Of a stretch of DNA of 64,000 bases, positions 9,567 to 19,336 are shown in pieces. The notes under the pieces are model-generated. The model made no database searches, was not told the DNA's origin, and saw only the letters and a program-made list of their open reading frames with translations. Position 1 is the stretch's first letter. Each line of letters begins with the position of its first letter. Location: positions 310,001 through 374,000 of the forward strand of contig NZ_CP033381.1 in NCBI RefSeq assembly GCF_016865255.1, written 5' to 3'. The stretch is from Methylomonas sp. LW13. Lineage in GTDB: Bacteria; Pseudomonadota; Gammaproteobacteria; Methylococcales; Methylomonadaceae. The position numbers and the translations under genes were made by a program.

Positions 9567-9636
9567 GCTATATGTTGGCGAAAAGACATAATGGTTGGCA
9601 GCGATTTAAACGGACGGCGAGAGTACGTAAGTTGAG

Positions 9637-10095
9637 TTATTGCTTGCTGCCATGCTCTGCAAACACTTCATACTTACCTTCTTTATCGAAGGAAACCACC
9701 TTGTACGCATCTTGCTGCCCGCCCATTTCCATGCCGGGGCTGCCCATCGGCATGCCCGGCGCGGCGATACCGACTATGTTGGATTTGCTTTGCAAAAGCT
9801 TTTGAATATCGGTAGCAGGCACATGGCCTTCGATCACGTGGCCGTCCACGACAGCAGTATGGCAGGACGCCAGCTTCTCGGGGACACCGAAACGGGCTTT
9901 GATGGTTTCCATGTCGTCGCTAACCACATCGTTGATTTTAAAGCCGTTTTGTTTGGCATGTTCCAGCCATTTACCGCAGCAGCCGCAAGTGGGGCTGCGA
10001 TAGACTGTCATTTCCAGCGGCTTGCCTGCTTCTTCAGCGGAAAGGTTTTGGCTGAGAGCCGCCAGTAATAACATGATTGATTTCGATGCGTTCAT
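9637..10095 (-). CDS. DUF411 metal-binding protein (CopG-like)
   Basis: This 152-residue protein has an N-terminal hydrophobic signal-like segment (about 6-20). The DUF411 signature YRSPTCGCCGKWLEH follows, and later come ASCHTAVVDG and IEGHVPATDI. The CGCC pair and the downstream Cys/His are the presumed metal ligands. The family is commonly found in copper-resistance loci. Here it is separated from the other copper-type genes (43.3-46.7 kb). A C-terminal Met/Gly-rich stretch (GMPMGSPGMEMGG) could also bind copper. yjbQ lies 10 bases upstream, so the two are probably cotranscribed. Confidence 0.82.
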   Translation of the reverse strand: MNASKSIMLLLAALSQNLSAEEAGKPLEMTVYRSPTCGCCGKWLEHAKQNGFKINDVVSDDMETIKARFGVPEKLASCHTAVVDGHVIEGHVPATDIQKLLQSKSNIVGIAAPGMPMGSPGMEMGGQQDAYKVVSFDKEGKYEVFAEHGSKQ

Positions 10096-10105
10096 AAATA
10101 CCTCT

Positions 10106-10525
10106 TTATTCGCCGTGTAGCGTTACGATGATGGTGCGATTGCCGGCACGATTGCGATGCTCGCATAAGTAAATGCCTTGCCAAATTCCCAAGGCCAATT
10201 GGCCGTCGCTGATCGGGATGCTTAGCGAGCTGCCCAATATAACGGTTTTTATATGGGCAGGCATGTCGTCCGGCCCTTCGAGTGTGTGCCGGTAGTATGG
10301 TTCATTTTCCGCTACCGCCCGGGAGAAATAACTTTCCAGGTCCCGGCGTACATCCGCATCCGCATTTTCGTTGATGGCCAGCGATGCCGAGGTGTGTTGC
10401 AAAAACACATGGGCCAAGCCTATTTCAATTTTATCCAGTTCGGCTAGCTGACTGACGATTTCCCGGGTGATCAAATGAAAGCCACGCGGTTTCGCGGCTA
10501 GCTGGATGCGTTTTTGAATCCACAT
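10106..10525 (-). CDS. yjbQ: YjbQ/UPF0047 family protein (secondary thiamine-phosphate synthase-like)
   Basis: This 139-residue protein covers the full UPF0047/YjbQ family. Recognisable blocks are the central FLQHTSASLAINENAD, the HTLEGPDDMPAHIK segment and the C-terminal GIWQGIYLCEHR. Members can show weak thiamine-phosphate synthase activity in vitro, but the physiological role is unsettled. It is a small cytoplasmic enzyme-like protein, upstream of and close to the DUF411 gene. Identification of the family is firm. Confidence 0.88.
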   Translation of the reverse strand: MWIQKRIQLAAKPRGFHLITREIVSQLAELDKIEIGLAHVFLQHTSASLAINENADADVRRDLESYFSRAVAENEPYYRHTLEGPDDMPAHIKTVILGSSLSIPISDGQLALGIWQGIYLCEHRNRAGNRTIIVTLHGE

Positions 10526-10623
10526 GTCGAGAATGTTACAAATTGATAAATGCTGGAAATTTGGATGGCTGCAAATTATTCAGCGAATCGTAAAACTCCG
10601 CAATTGGTCCTCTAATCCCGGAG

Positions 10624-10777
10624 CAATACCGCAAAGTTGAGGTAGATAATTCCTTCTCCCGCCGGGAGAAGGTTAGGATGAGGGAGATTAAAATCAATTA
10701 TTTACACCCCTCACCCCAGCCCTCTCCTTTATGCCCTGTGGGTGCAAGGGAGAGGTAGGCGTAACTTAGCGGCATTG
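10624..10777. repeat. MITE-like palindromic element, type A
   Basis: The ends are inverted copies: CAATACCGCAAAGTTGAG at 10624-10641, and CAATGCCGCTAAGTTACG read on the minus strand from 10777. Between them lie two smaller inverted modules, CCTTCTCCC/GGGAGAAGG on the left and CTCACCCCAGCCCTCTCC/GGAGAGG on the right. There is no coding capacity. The same ends recur at 15488, 40308-40441 and 41440, so this is a dispersed non-autonomous element. Confidence 0.7.
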
Positions 10778-10800
10778 CCCTCAAGTATAAACGCCCTTAT

Positions 10801-11865
10801 TTAGCGATGATATTGCGGACTCAATTCCCGCACCGCATCGACCATGGCTTTGACGTGTTCCGGATTAATGTCCGGCAAAATGCCGTGGCCCAGATTAAAC
10901 ACATGTCCTGAGCCATTACCGAAACCTTGCAGCACTTTGCCGACTTTTTCGCGGATCACTTCCGGTTGCGCGTACAAAGTAATCGGATCCATGTTGCCCT
11001 GCAACGCTACCCGGTCGCCGACGCGGGTGCGGGCTTGGCCGATGTCGGTTTGCCAGTCCAGGCCCAGCGCGTCGTAGCCGGTGTCGGCCATCGCTTCCAG
11101 CCATAGACCGCCGCCCTTGGTAAATAATATGGTCGGAATTTGCCGGCCGTCGCGACGCGTGTTCAATAGCTCGCGCACTTGCCGCGCATAGCGCAACGAA
11201 AACTCCAGGTAATCGTCATGGCTGAGCATGCCGCCCCAGGTATCGAACACCATCACGGCGTCGGCGCCGGCGGCAATTTGCGCATTCAAATAGGCGGCTA
11301 CCGACTGCGCCAGCTTATCCAGCATTTGATGCATCAGTTGCGGCTGTTCGAACATTAGGCTTTTGACTTTTTGAAAGCTTTTGCTGCTTTTGCCTTCCAC
11401 CATGTAAGTCGCCAGCGTCCAGGGACTGCCGGAAAAGCCAATCAAGGGTACCTTGCCGTGCAGATTGGTTTTGATCAAGCGCACGGCGTCGATCACATAA
11501 CGCAATTCGGTTTCCGGATCGGGAATCGGTAATTTGGCAATGTCGGCTGCGGTTCTGACCGGATTGGCGAATTGCGGGCCTTCGCCTTCGGCAAACGACA
11601 GGCCCAAGCCCATCGCGTCGGGGATAGTCAAAATATCGGAAAACAAGATGGCCGCGTCGAAGTTAAAACGTTCCAGCGGTTGCAGCGTCACTTCGCAGGC
11701 CAATTCCGGGTTGGTACAAAGCTGCATGAAGCTGCCGGCCTTGGTGCGTACTTCCCGATACTCGGGTAAATAACGTCCGGCTTGGCGCATCATCCAGACG
11801 GGGGTGCGGTCGACGGGCTGTCTTAACAGGGCTTTTAAGAATAAATCGTTTTGTAAGTTGGTCAT
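10801..11865 (-). CDS. hemE: Uroporphyrinogen decarboxylase HemE
   Basis: This 354-residue protein matches the usual HemE length. The N-terminal substrate-binding signature [17 protein letters not shown], the [14 protein letters not shown] block, [13 protein letters not shown] and the C-terminal [11 protein letters not shown] are all present. It converts uroporphyrinogen III to coproporphyrinogen III in haem synthesis in the cytoplasm. It lies 21 bases downstream of damX and may be read through from the aroK-aroB-damX operon. A type A palindromic element sits immediately after its stop. Confidence 0.97.
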   Translation of the reverse strand: MTNLQNDLFLKALLRQPVDRTPVWMMRQAGRYLPEYREVRTKAGSFMQLCTNPELACEVTLQPLERFNFDAAILFSDILTIPDAMGLGLSFAEGEGPQFANPVRTAADIAKLPIPDPETELRYVIDAVRLIKTNLHGKVPLIGFSGSPWTLATYMVEGKSSKSFQKVKSLMFEQPQLMHQMLDKLAQSVAAYLNAQIAAGADAVMVFDTWGGMLSHDDYLEFSLRYARQVRELLNTRRDGRQIPTILFTKGGGLWLEAMADTGYDALGLDWQTDIGQARTRVGDRVALQGNMDPITLYAQPEVIREKVGKVLQGFGNGSGHVFNLGHGILPDINPEHVKAMVDAVRELSPQYHR

Positions 11866-11886
11866 TCGTTTCGATTGGGATGAGAA

Positions 11887-13527
11887 TCAGCGGCGGCTTT
11901 CTTTTTGTACGGCCCGGAAGCGTTTTTCCATGGCCTGCTTAAACTCGCCGGGCATAACGGCTTTAAGCTGTATCGCTTCGGCGGCAGATTGAAAAGAGCC
12001 GTAAATTACCACGTATTTTTCCTGTTCGCCCTGTTTGATGGGGTAGAACTTCAGGCCGTCGCGGTAATCGGCGTATTTTTTTTGAAAACGTAGTGCCGCA
12101 TCTTTAGTGGACAGCACCATGACTTGCAGCGTGAAGTTGTTGGCTGGTTGCGCCATGATCCAGTCCTGATCGCTGCCTTCGAAGGCGGGTTTGGCGGGTT
12201 TGTGTTCGACGGGTTTAGCCGGGGTTGGCACAGCAACCGGCGCTATCTCCTCGGTCGGCGCAGAGTTGGCTGGCGACGGTTTTTCAGCTTGCTGCTCGGG
12301 CTTGGCTTGCTCAGGGTTTGGTGCTTTCGCGGGCGCCGTCTGCTTGTCGGCAGCAATGCTCTGAGTGCTTGGCTGCGTGCTTAGGGTCTCGGGCGACGGT
12401 TTGTTCGGTAATTTCGGGCTGGGTGTTGTTGAACTATTTATCGATTCAGCGTCGGCAGAGCGGAGCGGAGCTTGGCCGGTCGCTTCGGCTTCGATCAGTG
12501 CATGGCTTGACTCCACTGTATTGTTTGCCGGGCTGAGGGCGGCAGACACGATTGTCGGTGACGGTTCCGGCGCTTTGGGCTCGGGTGGTGGAGCGATCTG
12601 CGGCGGTGCCAGGACGGTTTCGACTGTCGGAGTGGGTGTCGGCTGCGGAGCGCTTGTGTTTTCGGTGGCAGCTTTGTCGGCCTTTTCGGTTGTAACCGCA
12701 ATAGGCAGGTTGCCGGCGATTTGCCCTGTGACAAGATCCGGCGGTAATAAAGATTTCAGCGCATAGCCGGCTCCGGTTAGCACACCGGCGATTGCGAGCC
12801 ATAAGCCCAGTTTGCTGCGTTTATGGCTTTGGGAATGAGCGAATTTAGGCAATTGCGCGAGTATTTTGCCGGGGATGCCGTTGCTGGCGCGATATAAATC
12901 CTCGATCAGGCTGTCGCTGATGGCGTTAAACGACACCACTGCGCCCGGTTGCGCCGACAGATTTTGTAAATATTCGCCACATTGTTTTTTGCTGAGCGGC
13001 GGCAGTTCGATGAAATGGCACTCCTCCACCAATTTGTCGGTACCGCTTTTGATGTGGAATTGATCGTGATTCATCGCCAACACCAGCCGCAAGCCCAGTA
13101 GCGAGTCGGCAAATTCGATCAGCATCGTCATCAGGCCGGGTACCAAATTGCCGGCATCGTCGATCAGCAGCACCACTTTTTGCCTGGCACATTTATCGCG
13201 CAACGCGCTTAGATCGAAAGCCGAAGCTTTGGCGATGTTCAGGCCGCGTAATAAATCGTTAATCAGACTTTCGAAGCTGGAGTCTGGCGAGGCCGGCAGC
13301 AACACGACCTCCCACATATCCTTACGATTTTGCCTGACAGTCTCCAATAAAGTGGTTTTACCGATGCCTTCCGGGCCGCAAACGATCAGAGATTGCTGCA
13401 AATTGGCCAGCAAGTGCAGCAGCAAATCCAGTTTTTGCGAGCGCTCCAGCGTGATCAGGGCCCGTTCGGCATTGTTGCCCACCGAGCGTTTTTGGTAGCT
13501 GTAGGTCAGATCGTCGTTATCCAGCAT
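11887..13527 (-). CDS. damX: DamX-like cell-division protein: AAA ATPase, TM helix, SPOR domain
   Basis: This is a 546-residue protein. An N-terminal ExeA/AAA-type ATPase domain has Walker A GPEGIGKT near 51 and Walker [10 protein letters not shown]. One TM helix (about 240-258) follows, then a long Pro/Ala/Thr-rich periplasmic linker (about 270-450) and a C-terminal SPOR domain (about 460-535) that binds denuded septal peptidoglycan. The position directly after aroB matches the conserved aroK-aroB-damX order. E. coli DamX lacks such a clear ATPase, but many gammaproteobacterial homologues have it. It overlaps aroB by 11 bases. Confidence 0.85.
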   Translation of the reverse strand: MLDNDDLTYSYQKRSVGNNAERALITLERSQKLDLLLHLLANLQQSLIVCGPEGIGKTTLLETVRQNRKDMWEVVLLPASPDSSFESLINDLLRGLNIAKASAFDLSALRDKCARQKVVLLIDDAGNLVPGLMTMLIEFADSLLGLRLVLAMNHDQFHIKSGTDKLVEECHFIELPPLSKKQCGEYLQNLSAQPGAVVSFNAISDSLIEDLYRASNGIPGKILAQLPKFAHSQSHKRSKLGLWLAIAGVLTGAGYALKSLLPPDLVTGQIAGNLPIAVTTEKADKAATENTSAPQPTPTPTVETVLAPPQIAPPPEPKAPEPSPTIVSAALSPANNTVESSHALIEAEATGQAPLRSADAESINSSTTPSPKLPNKPSPETLSTQPSTQSIAADKQTAPAKAPNPEQAKPEQQAEKPSPANSAPTEEIAPVAVPTPAKPVEHKPAKPAFEGSDQDWIMAQPANNFTLQVMVLSTKDAALRFQKKYADYRDGLKFYPIKQGEQEKYVVIYGSFQSAAEAIQLKAVMPGEFKQAMEKRFRAVQKESRR

Positions 13528-14599
13528 AGCCGTTCAAGGTTGCTTGTAATTGCGTCAGATCGACGTTGACGGGGAGTGAGGCTTTGCCGACCGCTTCCAA
13601 CAAAATCACCCGAATTTTGCCGTCGACATTTTTTTTATCCACGGCCATCAAATCCACATACTGCTCGGTCGTCATTTCCGACGGTGGCGTGACGGGCAAA
13701 TTGGCGGCCTTGAAAATGGCGATAATTCGCTCGACGTCGACATCGTTTAGCCAGCCCAGGCGCCGCGATAAATCGGCGGCAAAGCAGGTGCCGATAGCCA
13801 CTGCCTCGCCGTGTAGATAGTGGCCGTAGCCGCTGCCGGTTTCGATAGCGTGGCCGAAGGTGTGGCCCAAGTTTAGAGTAGCGCGCACGCCGGATTCAAA
13901 TTCGTCTTCGCCGACCACTTCGGCTTTATTGATGCAGGATCGCTCAATCGCATAAGCCAATGCGTCCTTATCGCGCGCCAGCAATTTCGGCATATTCGCT
14001 TCCAGCCATTCTAAAAAGCCGGGGTCGCGAATCAGGCCATATTTAATGACTTCCGCCAGGCCAGCCGATAACTGCCTGTCGTCAAGAGTATCCAGCACGT
14101 CTGCGTCGGCGATGACGCATTGCGGTTGATAAAACGCGCCTATCATGTTTTTACCCAGCGGATGGTTCACGCCGGTCTTGCCGCCGACCGAGGAATCGAC
14201 TTGGGCCAACAAAGTGGTGGGGATCTGGATAAAGGCGATGCCGCGTTGATAGCAAGCCGCCGCAAAGCCACCCATGTCGCCGATCACGCCGCCACCCAAG
14301 GCAATTAAAGTGGCGTTGCGGCTAAATTTTTTGGCGAGCAATTGATCGAAGACTTTCTCCAAATATTGGAGCGTTTTGTATTGCTCGCCGTCTGGCAGGA
14401 TCACCGTTTCGACTTGATAATCGCCCAATGCCGTTTGCAATTGGCCTAAGTAAAGCGGGGCGATAGTCTCGTTGCTGACGACCAATACCTGCTTGGAGCG
14501 TATATGCTTGGTCAACAGTGCCGTTTGGGCCAGCAAGCCGGCGCCAATGTAAATCGGGTAACTTCTGTCGTTATTTAGTGCAACTTGCAATTCTTTCAT
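13517..14599 (-). CDS. aroB: 3-dehydroquinate synthase AroB
   Basis: This 360-residue enzyme of the shikimate pathway converts DAHP to 3-dehydroquinate. Visible signatures are the NAD-binding [19 protein letters not shown] near 100, the [20 protein letters not shown] block, and the metal-ligand segment [12 protein letters not shown] near 245. It overlaps both neighbours: 29 bases with aroK upstream and 11 with damX downstream. This indicates a tightly coupled aroK-aroB-damX operon. Confidence 0.97.
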   Translation of the reverse strand: MKELQVALNNDRSYPIYIGAGLLAQTALLTKHIRSKQVLVVSNETIAPLYLGQLQTALGDYQVETVILPDGEQYKTLQYLEKVFDQLLAKKFSRNATLIALGGGVIGDMGGFAAACYQRGIAFIQIPTTLLAQVDSSVGGKTGVNHPLGKNMIGAFYQPQCVIADADVLDTLDDRQLSAGLAEVIKYGLIRDPGFLEWLEANMPKLLARDKDALAYAIERSCINKAEVVGEDEFESGVRATLNLGHTFGHAIETGSGYGHYLHGEAVAIGTCFAADLSRRLGWLNDVDVERIIAIFKAANLPVTPPSEMTTEQYVDLMAVDKKNVDGKIRVILLEAVGKASLPVNVDLTQLQATLNGYAG

Positions 14600-15125
14600 G
14601 ATCTTCTAAGGCAGCCTGATATTGCTGCAAAATGGTTTTAACCACGGTTTTAGTGGGCAGGACGCCGGAGTCGATTTTAAAATCGGCGCATTCCGTATAC
14701 AGCGGGTCGCGCTGCGCGAGCAAGGTTTGCAGGCGTTGCCTGGGGTTGTCGGTACGCAATAGCGGGCGCTGCGTATCGTGTTTGGTGCGATGCAGGATTT
14801 TATCTATCGAACAGTGCAAATAAACGACGAAGCCGTTTTCCTTGATTGCCGCCCGATTCTCCGGCATTAATACCGCGCCGCCGCCGGTGGCCATCACTAT
14901 CCCTTGCAACGCCGATAAATGTCGGATAACAGTTTGCTCGCGCATCCGAAAACCCTCCTCGCCCTCGTAGGAGAAGATAGTCGGAATATCAACACCGGTG
15001 CATTCCTCGATGACTCTATCGCTGTCGTAGAACGGCCATTGCAAGGCTTTAGCAAGCTGTTTGCCTATCGTGGTTTTACCCACCCCCATCAGGCCGATCA
15101 AGTAGATGTTTGCCGCTGGTTTCAT
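14571..15125 (-). CDS. aroK: Shikimate kinase AroK
   Basis: This 184-residue P-loop kinase has Walker [12 protein letters not shown] near residue 11, the DSDRVIEE substrate-binding strand, FRMREQ and the ATGGGAVL shikimate-binding loop. It phosphorylates shikimate at the 3-hydroxyl in aromatic amino-acid synthesis. It is the first gene of the aroK-aroB-damX operon. The 600 bases upstream are filled with dispersed repeats, so its promoter must lie within or next to them. Confidence 0.96.
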   Translation of the reverse strand: MKPAANIYLIGLMGVGKTTIGKQLAKALQWPFYDSDRVIEECTGVDIPTIFSYEGEEGFRMREQTVIRHLSALQGIVMATGGGAVLMPENRAAIKENGFVVYLHCSIDKILHRTKHDTQRPLLRTDNPRQRLQTLLAQRDPLYTECADFKIDSGVLPTKTVVKTILQQYQAALEDHERIASCTK

Positions 15126-15733
15126 TGCATTGGCTGGTTGCGCGCATTAAAAACCGGAGCATTATGCCCACTTTTTGCAGGGAGTTAAATTTTAGATGCC
15201 GAACACCCGCTTTTGGGCGGCTCAACAAATACCCACTTCCTCCGTGGGAGGGCCTGTATTTAATTGATTTTATTCTCCTCACCCCAACCCTCTCCAGCAG
15301 GAGAGGGGCATTCCCTTTACTTACGGGGTAAGGTTAGGATGCAGCGTCATTAAGTTTAGGGAAACATTCCCTTCCCCAGCAGGAGAAGGTTAGCGGGAAT
15401 AAATACGGCAAAAGATTTATTTGATACCCTCATCCCAATCTTCTCCCGGAGGGAGGAGGGGTTGGTCGTTTTTAACTTAATGGTATTGGGTTTGGGTGAA
15501 GGGCGGCAGTTAATTGATTTTTTCTTCTCACCGCAACCCTCGGCAATTACTCCCAGCGTTGCCCTATATCCTGCATCCATGCAGTCGTCCAGCAGGAGAG
15601 GGGGTGAATTGACGTTATTACTTCTCCAGGCCAAAGCGAATAGGTTGGAGCATCCCCTCTCCCTCCGGGAGAGGACTAGGGTGAGGGGATCAACTATTTT
15701 AATTCCCTGATCCCAGTCTTCTTTAAGAGGGGG
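15126..15733. repeat. Gene-free stretch packed with palindromic repeats
   Basis: No credible gene is seen. The stretch holds several partly degenerate copies of the CTCACCC(C/T)AACCCTCTCC module and its complement, at about 15276-15305, 15365-15395, 15425-15460, 15520-15545, 15590-15605 and 15652-15690. The segments TTAATTGATTTTATTCTCCTC (about 15260) and TTAATTGATTTTTTCTTCTC (about 15510) are direct near-duplicates. This suggests repeated insertion or duplication. A cleaner type A element occupies 15342-15488. Confidence 0.7.
15342..15488. repeat. MITE-like palindromic element, type A (degenerate left end)
   Basis: The right end, read on the minus strand from 15488, is CAATACCATTAAGTTAAA and agrees with the type A terminus at 16 of 18 positions. 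The left end, CAGCGTCATTAAGTTTAG at 15342, is clearly weaker. The interior contains the characteristic CCTTCCCCAGCAGGAGAAGG and CTTCTCCCGGAGGGAGGAGG modules. Confidence 0.5.
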
Positions 15734-16081
15734 CTAGGTTTTTACAGGTTCTCTTAACTCAATTACAGCCAGACGAATTACTTCCATTACGGCAAGCCTG
15801 TTTTGTAAAACCTCATGATTCCAAAATCGCAGCACCCGATACCCCAGCCGCTGTAAATAATGGCTTCTGTTTTGATCGTATTCTTGTTGCTCGGCATGCT
15901 GCCCGCCATCAACTTCAATTACCAACTTGGGTTCCAAGCAAACAAAATCAACGATAAATGGGCCGATAACCTGTTGTCTACGAAATTTACAGCCCAACAA
16001 TTGCCGATTACTCAGCTGTTGCCAAATCACTCGTTCTGCGTCGGTTTGATTTTTGCGTAATGAACGGGCCAAATCTTTCAT
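15734..16081 (-). CDS. DUF559 (Vsr-like, PD-(D/E)xK) endonuclease-domain protein
   Basis: This 115-residue protein matches the DUF559 family throughout. It shows RKNQTDAERVIWQQL, KFRRQQVIGPFIVDFVC, LVIEVDGGQH and GYRVLRFWNHEVLQN. The D..(E)xD-type acidic residues in VDFVC and IEVDG correspond to the nuclease core related to very-short-patch-repair endonucleases. The physiological substrate of DUF559 proteins is unknown. Both flanks are packed with the dispersed palindromic elements described here, and its stop is only a few bases from one. This raises the possibility of a functional link. Confidence 0.85.
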   Translation of the reverse strand: MKDLARSLRKNQTDAERVIWQQLSNRQLLGCKFRRQQVIGPFIVDFVCLEPKLVIEVDGGQHAEQQEYDQNRSHYLQRLGYRVLRFWNHEVLQNRLAVMEVIRLAVIELREPVKT

Positions 16082-16094
16082 TGCAAAAGCCTTT

Positions 16095-16240
16095 TTTGGA
16101 TTCCCTCACCCCTGCCCTCTCCCGGGGGGAGAGGGAGTTATATTTCCGAGCTAGATGAGGCGATCCTAATTTAGTCTAGCTAACAAAAATACCGGTATTC
16201 CCCCTCTCCCCTTGGGAGAGGGCTGGGGTGAGGGGAGTTA
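16095..16240. repeat. Palindromic dispersed element upstream of the DUF559 gene
   Basis: The two arms are inverted: CCCTCACCCCTGCCCTCTCCC at about 16104-16124, and GGGAGAGGGCTGGGGTGAGGG at about 16215-16235. Each arm also carries its own small hairpin of the form CTCTCCC/GGGAGAG. The middle (about 16150-16180) has a minor GCTAGA/TCTAGC stem. It has the same core as the other elements, but the outer ends do not clearly match type A or B. Confidence 0.65.
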
Positions 16241-16320
16241 AAAGCCCCGGCAAATTTAATTTTTTGCCCTTCAAGCAAAAATACCGAGAATAAAATTCCA
16301 GAAAGCTTTGGCGCAAATAC

Positions 16321-17046
16321 TCAAGCAAACTGCGCTGCAATCTGTGCCTGAATTTTTTCCGCCATGGCTTTACGGTCAGTCGCGTCACGGATAGGCCTGC
16401 CCACTACTATGTAATCCGCGCCGTTTTGAATCGCTTGCTCGACACTGACCGCGCGTTTTTGATCATCGTCTTCGCGGTTATCCACCGGCCGGATGCCGGG
16501 AGTAATCACCAACAACTTTTCGCCCAACAGCTCCCGAATCATGGCAACTTCCAAACCCGATGAAACAATGCCGTCGCAACCAATTTGCAACGCCCGCTTA
16601 GCGCGTGACAACACCAAGTCGCGCACATCGCATTGAAAGCCTAAGTCGTCCAAGTCTCCGCGATCCAGGCTGGTTAATGCGGTAACTGCCAGCACTTTTA
16701 AGTCGCCTTTAGCCGCTGCCGCTGCTTCCATGATGGAATCGTTGCCGTGGATAGTGGCCAGATCCACGCCTTTGTTACTTAGCGCTTTAATTGCCCTGCC
16801 CACCGTGGCTGGAATGTCGAAGAATTTAAGATCGACAAACACTTTTTTGTCACGGGCCTTCAGCCATTCGATAAATCCGAAATAATCACCCGACATGAAT
16901 AGCTCCATGCCCACTTTGTAAAAAATCACCGCTTCACCCAGTTCTTCGACCAAAGCTTGCGCTTCTGCAATGCTGGAAACATCCAGCGCCATGATCAGAC
17001 GGTCGCGGACTGGAATGGCTTTATTTGATATGAAAGATTCTGTCAT
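16321..17046 (-). CDS. pyrF: Orotidine 5'-phosphate decarboxylase PyrF
   Basis: This 241-residue TIM-barrel enzyme is of normal length. The catalytic signature FVDLKFFDIPATV, an N-terminal LIMALDVSS, the TSLDRGDL region and the C-terminal phosphate-binding IVVGRPIRDA are visible. It makes UMP from OMP in pyrimidine synthesis. The gene stands alone on the minus strand. The divergent gene starting at 17348 shares its 300-base upstream region. Confidence 0.96.
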   Translation of the reverse strand: MTESFISNKAIPVRDRLIMALDVSSIAEAQALVEELGEAVIFYKVGMELFMSGDYFGFIEWLKARDKKVFVDLKFFDIPATVGRAIKALSNKGVDLATIHGNDSIMEAAAAAKGDLKVLAVTALTSLDRGDLDDLGFQCDVRDLVLSRAKRALQIGCDGIVSSGLEVAMIRELLGEKLLVITPGIRPVDNREDDDQKRAVSVEQAIQNGADYIVVGRPIRDATDRKAMAEKIQAQIAAQFA

Positions 17047-17347
17047 AAGGATTATGAAATAGTCTGTTTACTGGGTTAAGAGTAGCGTTTTTATTGGTGA
17101 GCTTGGCAAGACCTGCTAAAGTGGTTTACAAGCAACGTTGATTTTTCAGTTGGTGTTTAATTAACAATTGTTGCGCCTGCGATGTCACTAAGAAGCGGCA
17201 TGCGTGAAAAACTTGTAGGCACCGAACGGATTACATGCCACCGCCGGTGTAGCATTAAACTTTCATTAAGCTGAAATAATCTTGGCTTAAAGTCCTATAA
17301 TCAGGCAGGCAAATGATCAACTCATTAAGCTAACCAGTATATTTGAT
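17047..17347. promoter_or_regulatory. Divergent promoter region between pyrF and the polysaccharide island
   Basis: This 301-base gap has no gene. A perfect -10 hexamer TATAAT sits at 17296-17301 on the plus strand, 46 bases before the glycosyltransferase start, but the matching -35 is weak. A direct repeat CATTAAGCT occurs at 17264-17272 and 17323-17331. No JUMPstart or ops element, often found before polysaccharide operons, was found. Confidence 0.3.
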
Positions 17348-18769
17348 ATGAATCAGTTTCGCCCAAAAGGATTTATCAGGCCGCTACAGCCGGAATTGCA
17401 GAGCATTAAGCGGGCGATGGATACCGCGTTGATTTTTATCACGCTATACGTCTCGCTGCACATTTACGGTGAGCCGTTCGACCGTGAGTACCTGGGCTTA
17501 TTTATTGTCTGTACCGTGCTGTTCGGTATTTTTGCCGAGCATCAAGAAATCTATCACGGCTGGCGCGGTGATCCCCTATTTGACGACGCCGTGCGGATAT
17601 TACTGTCGTGGATAGTGGCCTTTGCACTGATTGCCAGCAGTTTTTTCGTATTTGACCTGGGTTTTGAATACTCCCGGCAAGTGCTGGAATTGTGGTTGCC
17701 GCTGGCGCCGCTCAGCATCATCATGCTGCACTCGCTGCGCCGCTCGACATTGTCCTACTTGCGGATGCACGGGCTTAATACCCGTAACTACGCGATTTTG
17801 GGCGGCAATTCGCTAGGCAAACGCCTAAATGCCGCGCTGACTGAAATGCCTTGGCTGGGCTATAGCTTTGTTGGTTTTTTTGACGACCGCATCGAGAACA
17901 AGCAGCGCAGGCAGGATGAAGACATGGTCGACGTCATCGTTGGCGACTTTAAAGAGCTACTGGAAAGAGCGCAGCGCGGAGAAATCGATCATATCTACAT
18001 TACATTGCCGTTACGTGCAGAAAAGCGGATCAACCAACTGATCCGAGAATTGGCTGATAGTACGGTGTCGGTAAATATAGTCCCGGACTTTTTTACCTTT
18101 AACCTGATGCAGTCCAAACTCAGCAGCGTAAAAGGTATTCCGGTGGTCAGCGTCTTCGATACGCCTTTAAATTCATCGCTGGATGGCTTCGCCAAACGCC
18201 TTGAGGATCTGTTGCTGTGTGCGATCATTTTGCCGCTTATCGCTATCCCGATGCTGATCATCGCCATTGCGATCAAGCTTACCTCGCCGGGGCCGGTCAT
18301 TTTTAAACAGATGCGTTATGGCGTGAAGGGTGAGCAGATTGAAGTGTGGAAATTTCGGTCAATGTCGGTGTGTGAAAATGGTGAAAGCATCAAACAAGCC
18401 ACCGCCAACGACAGCCGGGTGACGCCGCTAGGCAGCTTTTTGCGGCGTACCTCGTTAGATGAATTGCCGCAGTTTCTAAACGTACTGAGCGGCACCATGT
18501 CCGTGGTCGGTCCACGGCCCCATGCGGTGGCTCACAATGAATACTACCGCAAACAAATCCAAGGCTACATGTTGCGGCACAAAATGAAACCCGGCATCAC
18601 CGGATTGGCGCAAATCAGCGGTTGCCGAGGCGAAACCGAAACCATCGATAAGATGGAGCGGCGTATCCATCATGATTTGGAATACATCCGCCAGTGGTCG
18701 GTAATTTTGGATATAAAGATTGTGATATTGACTATTTTCAAGGGATTTGTGGGGCAACAGGCTTATTAA
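17348..18769 (+). CDS. Undecaprenyl-phosphate sugar phosphotransferase (WcaJ/EpsB-type initiating enzyme)
   Basis: This 473-residue protein has four N-terminal TM helices (about 20-145), a CoA-binding-like Rossmann domain with YAILGGNSLGKRL near 160, a fifth TM segment near 290 and the C-terminal bacterial sugar transferase domain. That domain includes FKQMRYGVKGEQIEVWKFRSM-type and SLDELPQFLNVLSG motifs and VVGPRPHAVAHN. It would load hexose-1-phosphate (glucose or galactose) onto undecaprenyl phosphate, the first step of exopolysaccharide synthesis. GC content is still like the flanks. It is separated from the AT-rich island genes by repeats, and a palindromic element begins 3 bases after its stop. 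Confidence 0.9.
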   Translation: MNQFRPKGFIRPLQPELQSIKRAMDTALIFITLYVSLHIYGEPFDREYLGLFIVCTVLFGIFAEHQEIYHGWRGDPLFDDAVRILLSWIVAFALIASSFFVFDLGFEYSRQVLELWLPLAPLSIIMLHSLRRSTLSYLRMHGLNTRNYAILGGNSLGKRLNAALTEMPWLGYSFVGFFDDRIENKQRRQDEDMVDVIVGDFKELLERAQRGEIDHIYITLPLRAEKRINQLIRELADSTVSVNIVPDFFTFNLMQSKLSSVKGIPVVSVFDTPLNSSLDGFAKRLEDLLLCAIILPLIAIPMLIIAIAIKLTSPGPVIFKQMRYGVKGEQIEVWKFRSMSVCENGESIKQATANDSRVTPLGSFLRRTSLDELPQFLNVLSGTMSVVGPRPHAVAHNEYYRKQIQGYMLRHKMKPGITGLAQISGCRGETETIDKMERRIHHDLEYIRQWSVILDIKIVILTIFKGFVGQQAY

Positions 18770-18772
18770 AAA

Positions 18773-19050
18773 GGATGTCGTAAAAGCCAAACAGTCCCTT
18801 TTCCGTCCCGTCCACAGGGCACAAATGAGAAGGTTAGAATACAGAGCGGCTCTATAAATCACCTCTCCACCAGGGAGAGGACTAGGGTGAGGTGATCAAA
18901 TAAAGCTTTGCTTAATATAATTCTCCTCGCCCTGGCCCTCTCGGAAACTGCTCTCAGTCTTATCCTGCTCCACCATATAGTCATCTAGCAGGAGATGAAG
19001 CATAACTGAGGGCGTAGCCGTTAGGAGGGCTCTGGTGTAGTCCCAGTGCT
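18773..19050. repeat. Palindromic dispersed elements, partly decayed
   Basis: The left boundary, GGATGTCGTAAAAGCC at 18773, is the inverted counterpart of the TTTTTTACGACATCC end at 39363-39378, so this is the type B family. Inside are CCTCTCCACCAGGGAGAGG with GGTGAGGTGATC, and a second module CTCCTCGCCCTGGCCCTCTCGG near 18924. The right part fades out, and no right terminus could be fixed. Confidence 0.5.
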
Positions 19051-19336
19051 TCCTTTAGGAGTGTCGAGTAGACATCGAAAATAGGTGTGGAGGCCAAAAA
19101 TGAATCAAGGTCATTCAAAGTAAATATATGGCTCTGCAGCATAAGGATTTAAATCATGGAAATAACCCAACAGCAAGCTGATAGCCTAATAAACATCGCC
19201 GCTGGATGCCAAACTGCGCTTTTTGGTTAAGCCAAGCAGAGCCTGGGCGAGCAGCGTATTGATGTAGTGCTTGCCTCGGGGGACACCAGGACCAACAACC
19301 CAGTCATCTCATCGCGGAACAGGCGCCTATTTTGTT

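Noticed and set aside
15356..15710. Short frames in the repeat-rich gap before aroK
   Set aside because: They translate the palindromic repeat cores and are not conserved protein-like sequences.
17047..17347. JUMPstart/ops element before the polysaccharide genes
   Set aside because: No GGCGGTAGC-like motif is present in the leader.
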